The notes under the pieces were generated by a model. That model searched no databases, was not told where the DNA came from, and saw nothing but the letters and a program-made list of their open reading frames with translations. A stretch of 64,000 nucleotides of DNA, taken from positions 4,175 through 68,174 of the forward strand of contig JAFGCX010000025.1 of NCBI GenBank assembly GCA_016932415.1, given 5' to 3'. The stretch comes from Candidatus Krumholzibacteriota bacterium. Lineage in GTDB: Bacteria; Krumholzibacteriota; Krumholzibacteriia; Krumholzibacteriales; Krumholzibacteriaceae. The translations under genes were made by a program, and so were the position numbers. Shown piece by piece: positions 51,790 through 61,648 of the stretch. Every line of letters begins with the position of its first letter. Position 1 is the stretch's first letter.

Positions 51790-54597
51790 TTATTTTGTCA
51801 ACACATGGCTCAACACTTCCAAAAGTTTTTTCTTTTTATATGGCTTGGCAACTATACCCCTGAAACCATATTCAGAATAGTTTGCCATAACAGGATCATT
51901 GGCGTATCCGCTTGAGACGATTACCTTCGCTTCAGGATTGATCTTGAGGATCTCCCTGATCGCGTCTTTTCCACCGACTCCTCCTGGAATCGTAAGATCC
52001 ATGATAACAACATCAAAAGGCTCGCCGGCATCCATCGCGTCTTTATATATCTTGAGCATCTGCATGCCATCCAATGCCGTCTCAATTGCAAAGACTTCAT
52101 TTTTGAGCATTCGCGAGACGACATCACATATCATCTTTTCATCATCCATGACAAGCACTCTGGTGGTTTGATCTATTTTAATACTTTTTGAAGAAGGTCG
52201 CCCTTTTTCGATCAACAGAGATTGATCAGATGCGGGCAGATACAACTTGAAGGTCGCGCCTTTACCATGTTTTGAATCGACACTGATGCTTCCACCATGG
52301 CTCTTGATGATTGAATAGACCGTTGTGAGACCCAACCCGTTACCCGCGTGCTTCGTAGTAAAATAAGGATCGAATATCCGGCCAAGATGATTCCGGTCGA
52401 TTCCAATACCTTCATCTGCCACGGTTATCTTGATATATTTTCCTTCGTCCAGCCCCTGGATCTCGTTTGCTGAAATATCGACATTCACCATTGTGATATA
52501 TAGATGACCTCCATCCGGCATAGCTTGTTTGGAATTTATCGTGAGGTTGGAAAAAACCTGTTGTATTTGTCCTCTATCCGCCTCGACCGGCCAAAGGTCA
52601 TCTCCATGCTTAAAAACCGGTAATACATTGCTGCCCGAAAGATCAAACCGAACGACTTCCTCTATCAGCGTGTCCAGGTTGACCCTCTCCTTTACGGGCG
52701 CCCCTCCCTTGGAAAAAGTAAGCAGTTGCTTTGCGAGCCGGATCGCCCGATCCATTGATTTTCCGGCATCTTCAAGCGGTTTGAAGCCGGGGTGATCTTC
52801 GGGAAGTTCTTCTTTAGCCAGCAAAATATTCCCGAACAGCCCCATCAAGATATTGTTGAAATCGTGTGCTATTCCCCCTGCCAGGATACCGACACTTTTC
52901 AAATTTTCTGTCTTTCTCAATTCTTCTTCGGCCTTTTTTCGCTGTGTTATATCTATGAACACGCAGATAACCGCTGCCATTATCCCATCATCGTCAAAAA
53001 CCGGGTGCGCCGTAAAAAGCGAGGGGAATGTTTCTCCTGATTTCCTTTCCAGCGTCGATTCTCCGCTGCAGCTTTTTCTGTATTCATTCATTTCTTTAAA
53101 ACACCAGGCTACTTTATCGATTTCCTCCCGTGAATAAAGGATCATGATCGGCTTGCCCAGGACTTCTTCCGCCGCGTATCCGAATATCTGCTGGGCCCCG
53201 GGGCTGAAATCGACTATTTCCCCATTTTCACTGTCCCCTTCGACCTTTACAAAGGCTACATTCTTTGCCGCTTCAAATACCGCGCGGAGGTTCGCTTCGC
53301 TTTTGCGAAGAGATTCTTCGGCCTGCCTGCGATCCATTATCATCTTGTTGGCATTTTCTGCCATCTGGTCAAGTTCGGCAAACTGTATTACACCCCTGTC
53401 GATCGGATCGTCGGAAAATACCGCCCGATTGAAAAACAAGCTGAACAGATTGAAATCTTTTTTAAGTCTTCGGTTCAGCCTGCTGAATATAAAAAGCAAC
53501 AACGCTACTACGCTGATAGTAATCAGAAGCGATTGAAGGATCCTCGATTTGATTTTATCGTTCAGCCCTGATTGAATCAGTGCGATTTCTGTTTCAACAT
53601 CATCAAGATAGACGCCGGCTCCGATAATCCATTCCAATTCCGGAATCCCGTAGATAAAAGAAGCTTTTGGCGAATCCTTCGTCATATCGGTCAGTTTATA
53701 AAACGAATAATAAATATAATCACCATCGGGTATATGCGCGGCTTTGTACTCTTTGTCAAAAATGTTTTTCATTTTTTCTGGATCAGCGTCAAAGACCTCC
53801 CAGAGCTTTTGCGTTCCGGCCAAAAGTTTTCCGTTTGACACCAGAGCATCGCCGTTAAACTTGTTGACGAAAATATATCCTTCTTTGCCAAACCGGATCC
53901 TGCTGATGTCCAGGAGAAGGTTTTCCTTTATCCGTTTTGTAACATCATCAATATACAAGCCTGTTCCTATAAACCACCCGTACAGATTCAACCGCTTTAC
54001 AAAAGATATTTTTTTAAAATCATCACCTTCAGCATCCGGCTTTTTCCAGTAGTATTGATAAAAACCCTCTTCAGCCTGCTCCACGATATCAATCATATTT
54101 TTTGTGATGCTTCGTATTTCCGGATACTGTTCTAATAACAGATTTTTACCGTTCAAATCGGATTTGCCAGGAAACAATATCGCAACTCCATCGACACGAA
54201 TGATAAAATAGTATCCTCGATTCTGTTCAAACCGGATCGGAGTCAACGTGTTTAATATTATTTTTTGGATTTCATCCTCGTTTTTGCTGTTTTTATTTTC
54301 CTGATAAATATTTTGGACTATCGCGCACGCTTCATAGACCCTGGATTCAATTTTTGATTTTACCTGATCTTCGCTTTGCTCTTTTTCATAAAGGATCATA
54401 TCGACAACGCGTTCGACCTCACGCTTGATTATCTGTTTTTGACGATCAATATGATCTTCGCGCATTTGATCCGCTCGAATATTGAAATCCTGGTAAGAAT
54501 CGATTACGTCAATGGTGATTATGCTCACACCGATAGTTATTATGATGATAATCGACCATGACTGGATATATTTTATGAAACTGGTTTTATTCTTCAT
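51790..54597 (-). CDS. Membrane hybrid histidine kinase with two Cache domains
   Basis: 935 residues. TM1 (IIIIITIGVSIITIDVI) and TM2 (SLLITISVVALLLFIF) frame a periplasmic region with two Cache-type domains (RGYYFIIRVDGVAILFPGK and KEGYIFVNKFNGDALVSNG). A PAS domain follows (near 425), then HisKA GGIAHDFNNILMGLFG, ATPase (DEGIGI, GNGLGLTTVYSIIK) and a receiver (VLVMDDEKMICDV, DVVIMDLTIPG). It senses small extracellular ligands such as organic acids. The gene is visibly more AT-rich than its flanks. Confidence 0.92.
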   Translation of the reverse strand: MKNKTSFIKYIQSWSIIIIITIGVSIITIDVIDSYQDFNIRADQMREDHIDRQKQIIKREVERVVDMILYEKEQSEDQVKSKIESRVYEACAIVQNIYQENKNSKNEDEIQKIILNTLTPIRFEQNRGYYFIIRVDGVAILFPGKSDLNGKNLLLEQYPEIRSITKNMIDIVEQAEEGFYQYYWKKPDAEGDDFKKISFVKRLNLYGWFIGTGLYIDDVTKRIKENLLLDISRIRFGKEGYIFVNKFNGDALVSNGKLLAGTQKLWEVFDADPEKMKNIFDKEYKAAHIPDGDYIYYSFYKLTDMTKDSPKASFIYGIPELEWIIGAGVYLDDVETEIALIQSGLNDKIKSRILQSLLITISVVALLLFIFSRLNRRLKKDFNLFSLFFNRAVFSDDPIDRGVIQFAELDQMAENANKMIMDRRQAEESLRKSEANLRAVFEAAKNVAFVKVEGDSENGEIVDFSPGAQQIFGYAAEEVLGKPIMILYSREEIDKVAWCFKEMNEYRKSCSGESTLERKSGETFPSLFTAHPVFDDDGIMAAVICVFIDITQRKKAEEELRKTENLKSVGILAGGIAHDFNNILMGLFGNILLAKEELPEDHPGFKPLEDAGKSMDRAIRLAKQLLTFSKGGAPVKERVNLDTLIEEVVRFDLSGSNVLPVFKHGDDLWPVEADRGQIQQVFSNLTINSKQAMPDGGHLYITMVNVDISANEIQGLDEGKYIKITVADEGIGIDRNHLGRIFDPYFTTKHAGNGLGLTTVYSIIKSHGGSISVDSKHGKGATFKLYLPASDQSLLIEKGRPSSKSIKIDQTTRVLVMDDEKMICDVVSRMLKNEVFAIETALDGMQMLKIYKDAMDAGEPFDVVIMDLTIPGGVGGKDAIREILKINPEAKVIVSSGYANDPVMANYSEYGFRGIVAKPYKKKKLLEVLSHVLTK

Positions 54598-54670
54598 GCG
54601 CGGTCATCCACTACCAGGAAGTTTTATCAACTCCGCGGCAACTTCGATTCACCCTTTCTGATGCATTCCT

Positions 54671-55042
54671 CTACCATTCAAGCCGGTCAAACTTTTCTCT
54701 GGTTATCTCCGATTTGACATTGCCGGTGTGAGAGATGCCTGCCGGTTCAAACAGCATCAGACGGACATGCCCCCGGGGAACGACTCGATGTTCCACTCCT
54801 TTTGGGACGATATAGAACTCTCCGGCCTGCAATGTTGTCTTCTTCTCCGTCTCAATGATCTCCAGGACACCAGCCAGCACGAAAAACATCTCATCCTCGC
54901 CGGCATGCGCATGCCACGGCACTTTGTCGCCTTCCAGCCGTACAATCATAACATATTGACCGTTCAACTCGCCAATGATCTTTGGCGAAAACGTATCGCT
55001 GAATTTTTCGAAACATCTATCGACATTTACCGCCCTTGACAT
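54671..55042 (-). CDS. Single-domain cupin protein
   Basis: 123 residues from ATG 55042 (AGAGGAG six bases upstream). Cupin motif 1 is PWHAHAGEDEMFFVLAGVLEI, with two His and Glu as metal ligands, and motif 2 is GEFYIVPKGVEHRV. Many such proteins are described as sugar isomerase-like or quercetinase-like cupins; no substrate can be named. Distinct in sequence from the cupin at 40625. Confidence 0.82.
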   Translation of the reverse strand: MSRAVNVDRCFEKFSDTFSPKIIGELNGQYVMIVRLEGDKVPWHAHAGEDEMFFVLAGVLEIIETEKKTTLQAGEFYIVPKGVEHRVVPRGHVRLMLFEPAGISHTGNVKSEITREKFDRLEW

Positions 55043-55144
55043 TCCCAACTCCTCTTGCTGATACCATGGATCCCTGTTATGAACATCCGGACATTACTCA
55101 CATATTCTCCCTGTTCACATATTGCATTTCATGTAGGTGATTCA

Positions 55145-55411
55145 TTAATACTGCACCGATACTCCTTGCGCCACCAGGGCCGGGATCTGTACGTTCAGCG
55201 CGGCCGTTCCTTCATTATCATCGTCGCCTGTGGCCGTCCATGTCAGGGTGGCCGTCGTGTCTGTGATCGAAACGACTGCCAGGTCGGTTATGGCCCCGGG
55301 CGCGATGCCCTCGTCATCGGTGCCCGTCGCGGATGAACAGGAGATCAGATGCAGCCCTGGCGGCATCAACAATACTATCGCGATGGCGATCCTGAGTATG
55401 AGTGATTTCAT
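55145..55411 (-). pseudogene. Truncated FN3-domain lipoprotein
   Basis: 88 residues. A lipoprotein signal ends in HLISCSS. Then AITDLAVVSITDTTATLTWT begins a fibronectin type III domain with the common GDDDNEGTA turn. Where the next strand (usually with a Tyr-Asp pattern) should follow, the sequence changes to AALNVQIPALVAQGVSVQY and stops. Half of the FN3 domain is missing, and nothing in the 100 bases downstream restores it. It is either a remnant or a very short lipoprotein. Confidence 0.5.
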
Positions 55412-55712
55412 TGCAGATCCTTCTTTTTCCAGCAGGCGACAATCGCCCGCCGCGGGGTCTTGTCAATGGCCTCACCGTTGCCGCAGCCACTCTTCACGGG
55501 ACCACAACGAATGAGGAACAACCGCAAACGTATTCGCCTGACAGCCATAATATTCTTCTCCATCTGAATGATAGATTTTATTTAAACCAGGGCACACAAT
55601 ACAAGTCTTATCCTAATACCCAATTCCCCTCTTTCACTGGAATTCCATCCCGCAGATGTGATATTCTCCTCTGAACAGAGTTCAACCCGTCAAGCAGAAA
55701 GAGGAAACGAAA
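55412..55712. other. Intergenic region between divergent genes
   Basis: About 300 bases between the FN3 lipoprotein (minus) and the DPP4-like gene (plus). It is AT-rich in its right half and must hold both promoters. I found no convincing -35/-10 pair, palindrome or short gene in it. Confidence 0.5.
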
Positions 55713-57980
55713 ATGCGCCACGTCCATCTTATTACTCCCGCGTTAATACTGTTATTTATATCGATCTTACCATTGTCAGCCATAGCGGAGAAGGAAGCCG
55801 CCAGATTGACTATCGAGCGTATTTTTGACGACCCGAGTCTCAGTGGACCGAGTCCGCGCTCGTTGAAGATCTCCCCTGACGGTTCGCGGGTGACTTTTCT
55901 CAAGGGTAAGGATACAGACGCCGCGCAGCTCGATCTCTGGGAATACAATATCGCTGACGGAGTCTCCCGGCTGCTTGTAGATTCCCAGGTGCTGTTGCCT
56001 GGTGAGGTGAAGCTGTCAGCGGAGGAAAGAGCCCGCCGCGAGAGGCAGAGGATCTCTGCCTTCAGTGGAATAGTCGAGTACAGCTGGTCCGAAGACGGCA
56101 CGGCACTGCTGTTTCCGCTTGCCGGCGATATTTATCTTTATGATCTGACCCTGCCGCCTGAAAAGGCGATGACCAGGCTGACCGAGACAGGCGCATTCGA
56201 AACGGATGCCCGCTTTTCTCCCCTCGGTAATTTTGTTTCCTTTATACGCGACAAGGACCTTTTCGTGATAACCCGCGCCACTGGCGGTGAGCATCAGTTG
56301 ACCAAGGGTGGCGGAGGCGTCGTCTCCAACGGTATGGCCGAGTTTGTGGCCCAGGAGGAAATGCACCGCTTCACCGGTTACTGGTGGTCAGACGATGAGA
56401 AGTATATCGCCTTCGAGACGTTCGACGAATCCCCCGTACCGGTGGCAAAGCGTTACGAGATCAATGCCGAGGATTTTGTAGTGACCGAGCAGCGTTATCC
56501 GGCTGCCGGCGATCCGAACGTCCTGGTAGGCCTTGGTGTGGTCACGATCGCCGGTAAAAAGGCCGGCGATATCACCTGGATCGATCTGGGTGCAGAAAAG
56601 GATATCTATCTCGCGCGCGTCGACTGGTACGACGGTGAACACCTGATAGTCCAGCGTCAATCGCGTAACCAGCAGAGCCTTGACCTGCTGCTGGCCAACG
56701 TGCGCAGCGGCGAAGCGAACCGGTTCATGCGGGAAGTCAGCGATACCTGGGTCGAGCTTCACGAAGACCTGCGCGTCCTGAAGAAGAGCCAGGGGTTCGT
56801 ATGGAAAAGTGCCCGCGACGGATTTCCACACCTCTACGTGTGTGATACGGATAGCGGGGTCCTGACCCGGCTGACAAAAGGTGACTGGTGCGTGGAAAAG
56901 CTGCTCGGTGTCGATGAAGAAGCGGGGCTCGTGTATTTCATGGCAACCAAAGAGACCGTCCTTGAGAGACATCTCTACACCGCTGCCCTCGACGGCTCGG
57001 ATCCTGATAGCCCGAGGCGGATAACTTCCCGAAGCGGTGTCCATTACCTGGAATTCGCCGAAGACTGCAGCATATACATCGACAAGTTCTCGAACACCGA
57101 TACGCCCCCCCAGGTCAGCGTGCACAGGGCCGATGGCACAAGGATCACCTGGTTGGAGGAAAACGCTCTTTCCGAAGAACACCCGTATTTTCCGTACTCC
57201 CGCCGGCACGCCAAAGTGGAGTTCGGGACCCTGAAGGCCGAAGACGGCCAGGACCTCTACTATAGCATCATCAAGCCGGTACCTTTCGATCCCGATCGCA
57301 GATACCCCGTATTCGTCGACTGTTACGGTGGGCCACGCGGCCAGCAGGTATACAACAACTGGCGCGGAGTCTGGAGCCTGTATTCGCAATATCTCGCCCG
57401 GCATGGATATGTCGTCTTCACTCTGGACAACCGGGGCACGGGACATCGGGGAAAGAAGTTCGACGATCCGATCTACGGGCAGTTGGGAAAGATAGAAGTC
57501 GACGACCAGGCGGCCGGCGCCAGATTCCTTGCGACCCTGCCGTACGTCGATCCTGAGCGCATAGGTATCTTCGGCTGGAGCTACGGCGGGTACATGGTCC
57601 TTATGACCATGACGAAAGTTCCCGGCCTGTTTCACGCTGGCGCGTCGGTCGCTCCGGTCACCGATTACCGGCTTTACGACACTCATTATACCGAGCGCTA
57701 CCTTGGCCTGCCTGGCGTAAACAGCGACGGGTACGAAGCGACATCAGTATTTCCCTGGTTGGATGCTCTCCGGGGGCCTTTGCTGGTGGTACACGGCATG
57801 GCCGATGATAACGTCCTGTTCACCAACAGTACGCGGCTCTTCAAGGAGCTTCAGGACAGGGTGATTCCGTTCGAGATGATGACCTACCCTGGAAAGAAGC
57901 ACAGCATCACCGGCAAAGCGACCAGGACTCACCTGTTCGAGACTATAACAAGTTTCATGGACCGGCATCTGAAGGAGTAA
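55713..57980 (+). CDS. Secreted dipeptidyl peptidase IV-like serine protease (S9B)
   Basis: 755 residues with a signal peptide. The N-terminal beta-propeller holds the double-Glu motif FVAQEEMHRFTGYWWS that fixes the substrate N-terminus. The C-terminal hydrolase has GWSYGGYMVLM (Ser), HGMADDNVLF (Asp) and GKKHSITG (His), with DNRGTGHRGKKF nearby. It removes N-terminal X-Pro/X-Ala dipeptides outside the cytoplasm. AGAGGA precedes the ATG. It is GC-richer than the genes on both sides. Confidence 0.95.
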   Translation: MRHVHLITPALILLFISILPLSAIAEKEAARLTIERIFDDPSLSGPSPRSLKISPDGSRVTFLKGKDTDAAQLDLWEYNIADGVSRLLVDSQVLLPGEVKLSAEERARRERQRISAFSGIVEYSWSEDGTALLFPLAGDIYLYDLTLPPEKAMTRLTETGAFETDARFSPLGNFVSFIRDKDLFVITRATGGEHQLTKGGGGVVSNGMAEFVAQEEMHRFTGYWWSDDEKYIAFETFDESPVPVAKRYEINAEDFVVTEQRYPAAGDPNVLVGLGVVTIAGKKAGDITWIDLGAEKDIYLARVDWYDGEHLIVQRQSRNQQSLDLLLANVRSGEANRFMREVSDTWVELHEDLRVLKKSQGFVWKSARDGFPHLYVCDTDSGVLTRLTKGDWCVEKLLGVDEEAGLVYFMATKETVLERHLYTAALDGSDPDSPRRITSRSGVHYLEFAEDCSIYIDKFSNTDTPPQVSVHRADGTRITWLEENALSEEHPYFPYSRRHAKVEFGTLKAEDGQDLYYSIIKPVPFDPDRRYPVFVDCYGGPRGQQVYNNWRGVWSLYSQYLARHGYVVFTLDNRGTGHRGKKFDDPIYGQLGKIEVDDQAAGARFLATLPYVDPERIGIFGWSYGGYMVLMTMTKVPGLFHAGASVAPVTDYRLYDTHYTERYLGLPGVNSDGYEATSVFPWLDALRGPLLVVHGMADDNVLFTNSTRLFKELQDRVIPFEMMTYPGKKHSITGKATRTHLFETITSFMDRHLKE

Positions 57981-58017
57981 TGATCGCTGCCGGCAGTGAT
58001 ATTATATGACTCCATCA

Positions 58018-58515
58018 TTATTGTCTTATCAGTTTGACTCTTGCGAATATTTTACGTTGACCGTTTTCCTCCGAATCAATAAGCCATTCCCAGGTATCGT
58101 TATCCGGATCGCGGGTAAATGTATTATAGATTATACTTTCATCAGGCAGTCTGAACACAAACGGCAGCTGATTTCCTTCACGTTTCGCGCGGCCGATTAC
58201 TCCCGAAGAAAGACCACTTCCTCCGGTGTTATCAAGCCACAGGCATACGTACTGATCTGAGGTATCGTCCCAGCCGATAAGCACCGTGGCTTCATATTCA
58301 GGTTCACCGTCGACAGTCATCTCCCGGGATACTTCATTCAGCTGCAGGTAATAATGTCCAAGTACCCATTTCGCCTCAATATCATGTCTGGTCTCGTTTC
58401 CCGCAATCGTACCCTGCATAAGCCACTTTCCAACCAACTGGTCAAGCATGGCATCCTGGAATCCTGGTTGTTGAGCGTATAATGGGCCTGCTGTTAAAAT
58501 ACTAATGGCCACCAA
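58018..58515 (-). CDS. DUF1579-like secreted protein
   Basis: 165 residues. A short signal (MVAISILTAGPLYAQ) leads to LDQLVGKWLMQGTIAGNETRHDIEAKW pattern elements of DUF1579 (here LVGKWLMQGT and WVLGHYYLQLN), a lipocalin-like beta-barrel of unknown role. The start is TTG or the next GTG, and the gene overlaps the end of the serpin gene by 22 bases, so translation is probably coupled. Confidence 0.7.
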   Translation of the reverse strand: MVAISILTAGPLYAQQPGFQDAMLDQLVGKWLMQGTIAGNETRHDIEAKWVLGHYYLQLNEVSREMTVDGEPEYEATVLIGWDDTSDQYVCLWLDNTGGSGLSSGVIGRAKREGNQLPFVFRLPDESIIYNTFTRDPDNDTWEWLIDSEENGQRKIFARVKLIRQ

Positions 58516-59750
58516 TACCCATTTGCATCCATTACTCTTCCGATAAATAATATCACCCCTTTCGGTTCATCTATAACCGCGAAAATAAAAGGTCGATCTG
58601 CGCTGAACCTTGGAAGCTCACAAACAAACAAGACTATTCCTGTGGCGCTGTATAAATAAGTTCCATACTCATTCAAATACATTGATGTTTTATGAATAAC
58701 ATCACCGACCCATGGAGATCCATCATCAATTCCATCAATTCCTGATAAATTCGCCCCAGGATAAAATACTGATGTCATACCCATCGATTCCAGCACACTT
58801 TTAAGCGATAAAGCTGTATCGATATGAAATCTGGGAAGATCAACATGAATAAATGTTGAATTCAAAGAATCATAGATGGATGTAATGAGTTTTCCATCTA
58901 AAGAATCTTCAAAATCTGAATAATTACCTTCATCAGGTAGAAGCAACAGCATTGATACGCTATCTCCCTTATAAGGCAATCTCAAAGCTTTGTACCCATC
59001 GCCATCGAAATAATCGAAATGGCTTTCTCCCGCCATTGTCATGACAGATATTGTGCTTCCATCAAGTCTTGTAAATACTCTGTTACTTGAATATTCAGGA
59101 TCAAAACATTGCAGCCATTGCGCCTCGAAACAAAATACATTTGATAACACAAGGCGCGTGGCTGAATTAATGCATTCGGGAGGAAAAGCATCTTCAATTT
59201 GTTCATTCGTATTTTCATACACCCAATCATTTATGGTGGAACGAGCTTCTTCAGGATGGTTGGAAAAATCGACCGTGTCCATTTCAGTTTCATAATAATA
59301 AACTAAAGTGTCCTGGTATGATTGAAGGATAGAAAAACTCCGGTCTATCCAGCATCCGTTTGCCATCCATACCTTGAATTCTTCGGGATTCGCTCCACCC
59401 CTTGAACAGATCTGTTCATTGAGCAATGACATTGACGAATGAAAACCGTTTTCCTGCGGATAATGAAATTTCAGCACATCTGATATCTCAACTTCAGTGG
59501 CTCCTCTTGCGCCAGCATAGAGCAACGCAAACGCGACAGAAACACTATGTGGACAAACGATCAGGTTATCCTCTGATTCCCTGACATTCTTGAACAATTC
59601 CACGGCAAATTCATTTGTACGTTCAACTCTCAGCGTGAAATTTGTCGTTGGTTGAATTTCTTCGCCTGGAATCGTCCCTGAGTCACCATTACAGCCTGCG
59701 ATCAATGCCATAGCAGGGATAATCATCCATGCCGGCGAGTTTTTTTTCAA
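58494..59750 (-). CDS. Serpin-family lipoprotein
   Basis: 418 residues from TTG 59750, which has GGAGG eight bases upstream; GTG 59759 overlaps that site. The lipobox is MALIAGCNG. The serpin fold is clear: LIVCPHSVSVAFALLYAGARG, LSNVFCFEAQW, and C-terminal SADRPFIFAVID with FIGRVMD. In the reactive loop the hinge reads YGTYLYSATG instead of the small-residue GTEAAAATG of inhibitors, so loop insertion may be impaired. A protease inhibitor or a non-inhibitory serpin at the outer membrane. AT-rich. Confidence 0.9.
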   Translation of the reverse strand: MKKNSPAWMIIPAMALIAGCNGDSGTIPGEEIQPTTNFTLRVERTNEFAVELFKNVRESEDNLIVCPHSVSVAFALLYAGARGATEVEISDVLKFHYPQENGFHSSMSLLNEQICSRGGANPEEFKVWMANGCWIDRSFSILQSYQDTLVYYYETEMDTVDFSNHPEEARSTINDWVYENTNEQIEDAFPPECINSATRLVLSNVFCFEAQWLQCFDPEYSSNRVFTRLDGSTISVMTMAGESHFDYFDGDGYKALRLPYKGDSVSMLLLLPDEGNYSDFEDSLDGKLITSIYDSLNSTFIHVDLPRFHIDTALSLKSVLESMGMTSVFYPGANLSGIDGIDDGSPWVGDVIHKTSMYLNEYGTYLYSATGIVLFVCELPRFSADRPFIFAVIDEPKGVILFIGRVMDANGYWWPLVF

Positions 59751-59887
59751 TTTGATCACCTCCGTCGACTATCAGCCTGACGACAGCTTCAGGCGCGGGC
59801 GCCGCCTGCGCACTTCGCGGCAATAACCCGCTATTTCCTTCGCTGGAAGTGTGAGAAGTATCACTATAATTATAGCGATTTTCCTCA

Positions 59888-60511
59888 TTATTTGCACCCA
59901 TCACCAGGGCTCGACAGTCGATTTCCCGGGATGCTCTGGAGGACAGTCGATATAGCACCGGTCACCTCCGCTGTGAACCGTCCGCTGACTTTGACAAATG
60001 GCATGTCTCCATACTCGCTGCCCATAACAGCATCGATTGAAAAGTCAACAGTCGTACCGTCCGGGCATGGCAGACTGTGAAACACGATAAACCCAGCGGA
60101 CTCTTCCGTGTCCGTAGCCAGTTCGTTCGGAGGATCGAAGAGGAATATGTGCACACTGTCCGGTTCGTCCCAGATAAAATAGTTTGGAAAACGCAGTGTG
60201 TCCCCTGTCTCAATATCGGCGACGACTGCCTTGAGCATCCATCCACCGGTCTGAGGCGAACTCCCGAACGAGACATGCAATGAAGGTTCGGGTATAGCCC
60301 CGGATTCCCAGGGACCACACCATACGTAAGTTTTAGCATCAATCGAGAACTCTACTTCAGATCCATCTTCCCGCGTGAAGACAAGTTGATTATCCGATTT
60401 TTTTGATGGATTCACGGAATTGTCGTCTCCACAGCCAAACAACATTATGATCAATACCATTACCGTGACTCGAACCATGATGATATAGCTACTCCGAGCG
60501 AGCACTCTCAT
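59888..60511 (-). CDS. Lipoprotein of unknown function
   Basis: 207 residues. The signal (VRVTVMVLIIMLFGCGDD) contains a lipobox. The mature part is beta-rich and carries VFTREDGSEVEFSIDAKTYVW and a second similar strand set (GTTVDFSIDAVMG), which suggests two related immunoglobulin-like or jelly-roll repeats. ATG 60511 has GGAG seven bases upstream and overlaps the preceding gene's stop (ATGA). No family recognised. Confidence 0.65.
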   Translation of the reverse strand: MRVLARSSYIIMVRVTVMVLIIMLFGCGDDNSVNPSKKSDNQLVFTREDGSEVEFSIDAKTYVWCGPWESGAIPEPSLHVSFGSSPQTGGWMLKAVVADIETGDTLRFPNYFIWDEPDSVHIFLFDPPNELATDTEESAGFIVFHSLPCPDGTTVDFSIDAVMGSEYGDMPFVKVSGRFTAEVTGAISTVLQSIPGNRLSSPGDGCK

Positions 60512-60921
60512 ATTTTAACTCCTGAATCCTCACAATCATGTTTCGACTGAATTGAGTCCAAAAAGAACAGTGGAATCAGAATTGAAACATAGGCTAAAAG
60601 GTCCCATGGATCGTATGTGGACTCGTACAACCTGAAATACTGTGCTCCCTCAATGCTGACGCAAACTGAAAGAAAAATGAACAAAGTGCTTTTCGGAGTA
60701 AAAAACCGTGTCCAAGCGTTATCTGTTTTAAACGTGAAAAGTCCTCGAAACAAGATGTAGTTCCACGCGGGACCAGTCATATCCAAAACATATCCTTTCC
60801 AAAAAGATCCGAAATCAATCCATATCGTTGCCAACCCGGTTCCAACAAGAATAATAAGACCCACTGCCCAATACGGAGCGAATATATCATGCCTGCTCTT
60901 CTCTTCCTGATATGCTTGAAT
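60508..60921 (-). CDS. VanZ-like membrane protein, possible ATT start
   Basis: GTG 60864 gives 118 residues but starts inside the first TM helix. The same frame is open further, and ATT at 60919-60921 has GGAGG seven bases upstream, giving 137 residues with a cytoplasmic N-terminus (QAYQEEKSRHDIFAPYWAV) before the TM helix. The second half, SIEGAQYFRLYESTYDPWDLL, resembles VanZ-like proteins and the gene at 47534. Its stop overlaps the lipoprotein start (ATGA). Confidence 0.55.
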   Translation of the reverse strand: MQAYQEEKSRHDIFAPYWAVGLIILVGTGLATIWIDFGSFWKGYVLDMTGPAWNYILFRGLFTFKTDNAWTRFFTPKSTLFIFLSVCVSIEGAQYFRLYESTYDPWDLLAYVSILIPLFFLDSIQSKHDCEDSGVKI

Positions 60922-61207
60922 CCTATTGCCTCCAAATAGTCTAATCGGGCATCTCCAGAGATTTTATTTGCGCATTAAAGATAGCATAACAACCTTCGGG
61001 CAGGCAATGCTTGACACATATTGGCTCTTTCTGGATCTAAACCTTATAAGCAAGATACTTATCCAACCCAACGCTATAAGACACCACACCAAATAACGAG
61101 AACAACGGCATAACCGGGGCGCGATATGAAAATCTCACTTCGACTCCAGCGCATACATTGTCAACTAATTTAGAATCGGGACAAAGCGGGGCCGACGGCC
61201 AGACAGT
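60922..61207. other. Intergenic region, AT-rich
   Basis: Between the VanZ-like gene and the SnoaL-like gene (both minus). It contains the GGAGG used by the VanZ-like gene (60929-60933). Otherwise I see no gene, terminator or strong promoter. I looked for integron attC core sites here and found no convincing one. Confidence 0.45.
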
Positions 61208-61648
61208 CTAAGTTTCCCTGTCAGTATAAATCTCAATAGCTCCTATTTCAAACAGGGGTTCTAATAAATTCGCAGCCCCCCCATGTTCAACGATTAAACC
61301 GTCACTAATTCGATCGACATTTACACCAGAATATTCCACTAATTTACCCGTTGGCTTTATTCCAAGCCATTCTCCCTTGTGAGTCCCTCGCGCCGTGATT
61401 TGAGTGACTACCCAATCACCTTCAGCTATCTGCCGTTCAATCGTTAATTTAAGGTCAGGGTATGTCCGCCTGACTCCCAATATATGTTCTTTAGCTCCGT
61501 CAATCCCCATCGGATGCTTTTTGTTCCTGTATATTTCAACATAGTCTGGCGATATGTATTTGGATATTTGCGTCACATCTCCGGTGTTGACGACATTTTG
61601 TATATAATCATGAACAATACGCTTATTTCTTTTCAAAACATCCGTCAT
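61208..61648 (-). CDS. SnoaL-like ester cyclase family protein
   Basis: 146 residues, one NTF2-like fold: RIVHDYIQNVVNTGDVTQISKYISPDYVE elements (IVHDYIQNVVNTGD), MGIDGAKEHILGVRRTYPDLKL, EGDWVVTQITARGTHKGEW and ISDGLIVEH. This is the SnoaL/ester-cyclase group common in polyketide clusters and as stand-alone genes. No partner suggests a substrate. The start is ATG with GAGGAT upstream. Confidence 0.85.
   Translation of the reverse strand: MTDVLKRNKRIVHDYIQNVVNTGDVTQISKYISPDYVEIYRNKKHPMGIDGAKEHILGVRRTYPDLKLTIERQIAEGDWVVTQITARGTHKGEWLGIKPTGKLVEYSGVNVDRISDGLIVEHGGAANLLEPLFEIGAIEIYTDRET

Noticed and set aside
56388-57686. 432-codon minus-strand frame inside the DPP4-like gene
   Set aside because: The plus strand encodes a complete S9B peptidase with all catalytic motifs here. 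The antisense frame shows no recognisable domain or start signal and reflects the high GC at codon position 3.
57981-58017. Palindrome CTGCCGGCAG as a terminator after the DPP4-like gene
   Set aside because: It has no loop and no T-run, so it is not a standard intrinsic terminator.
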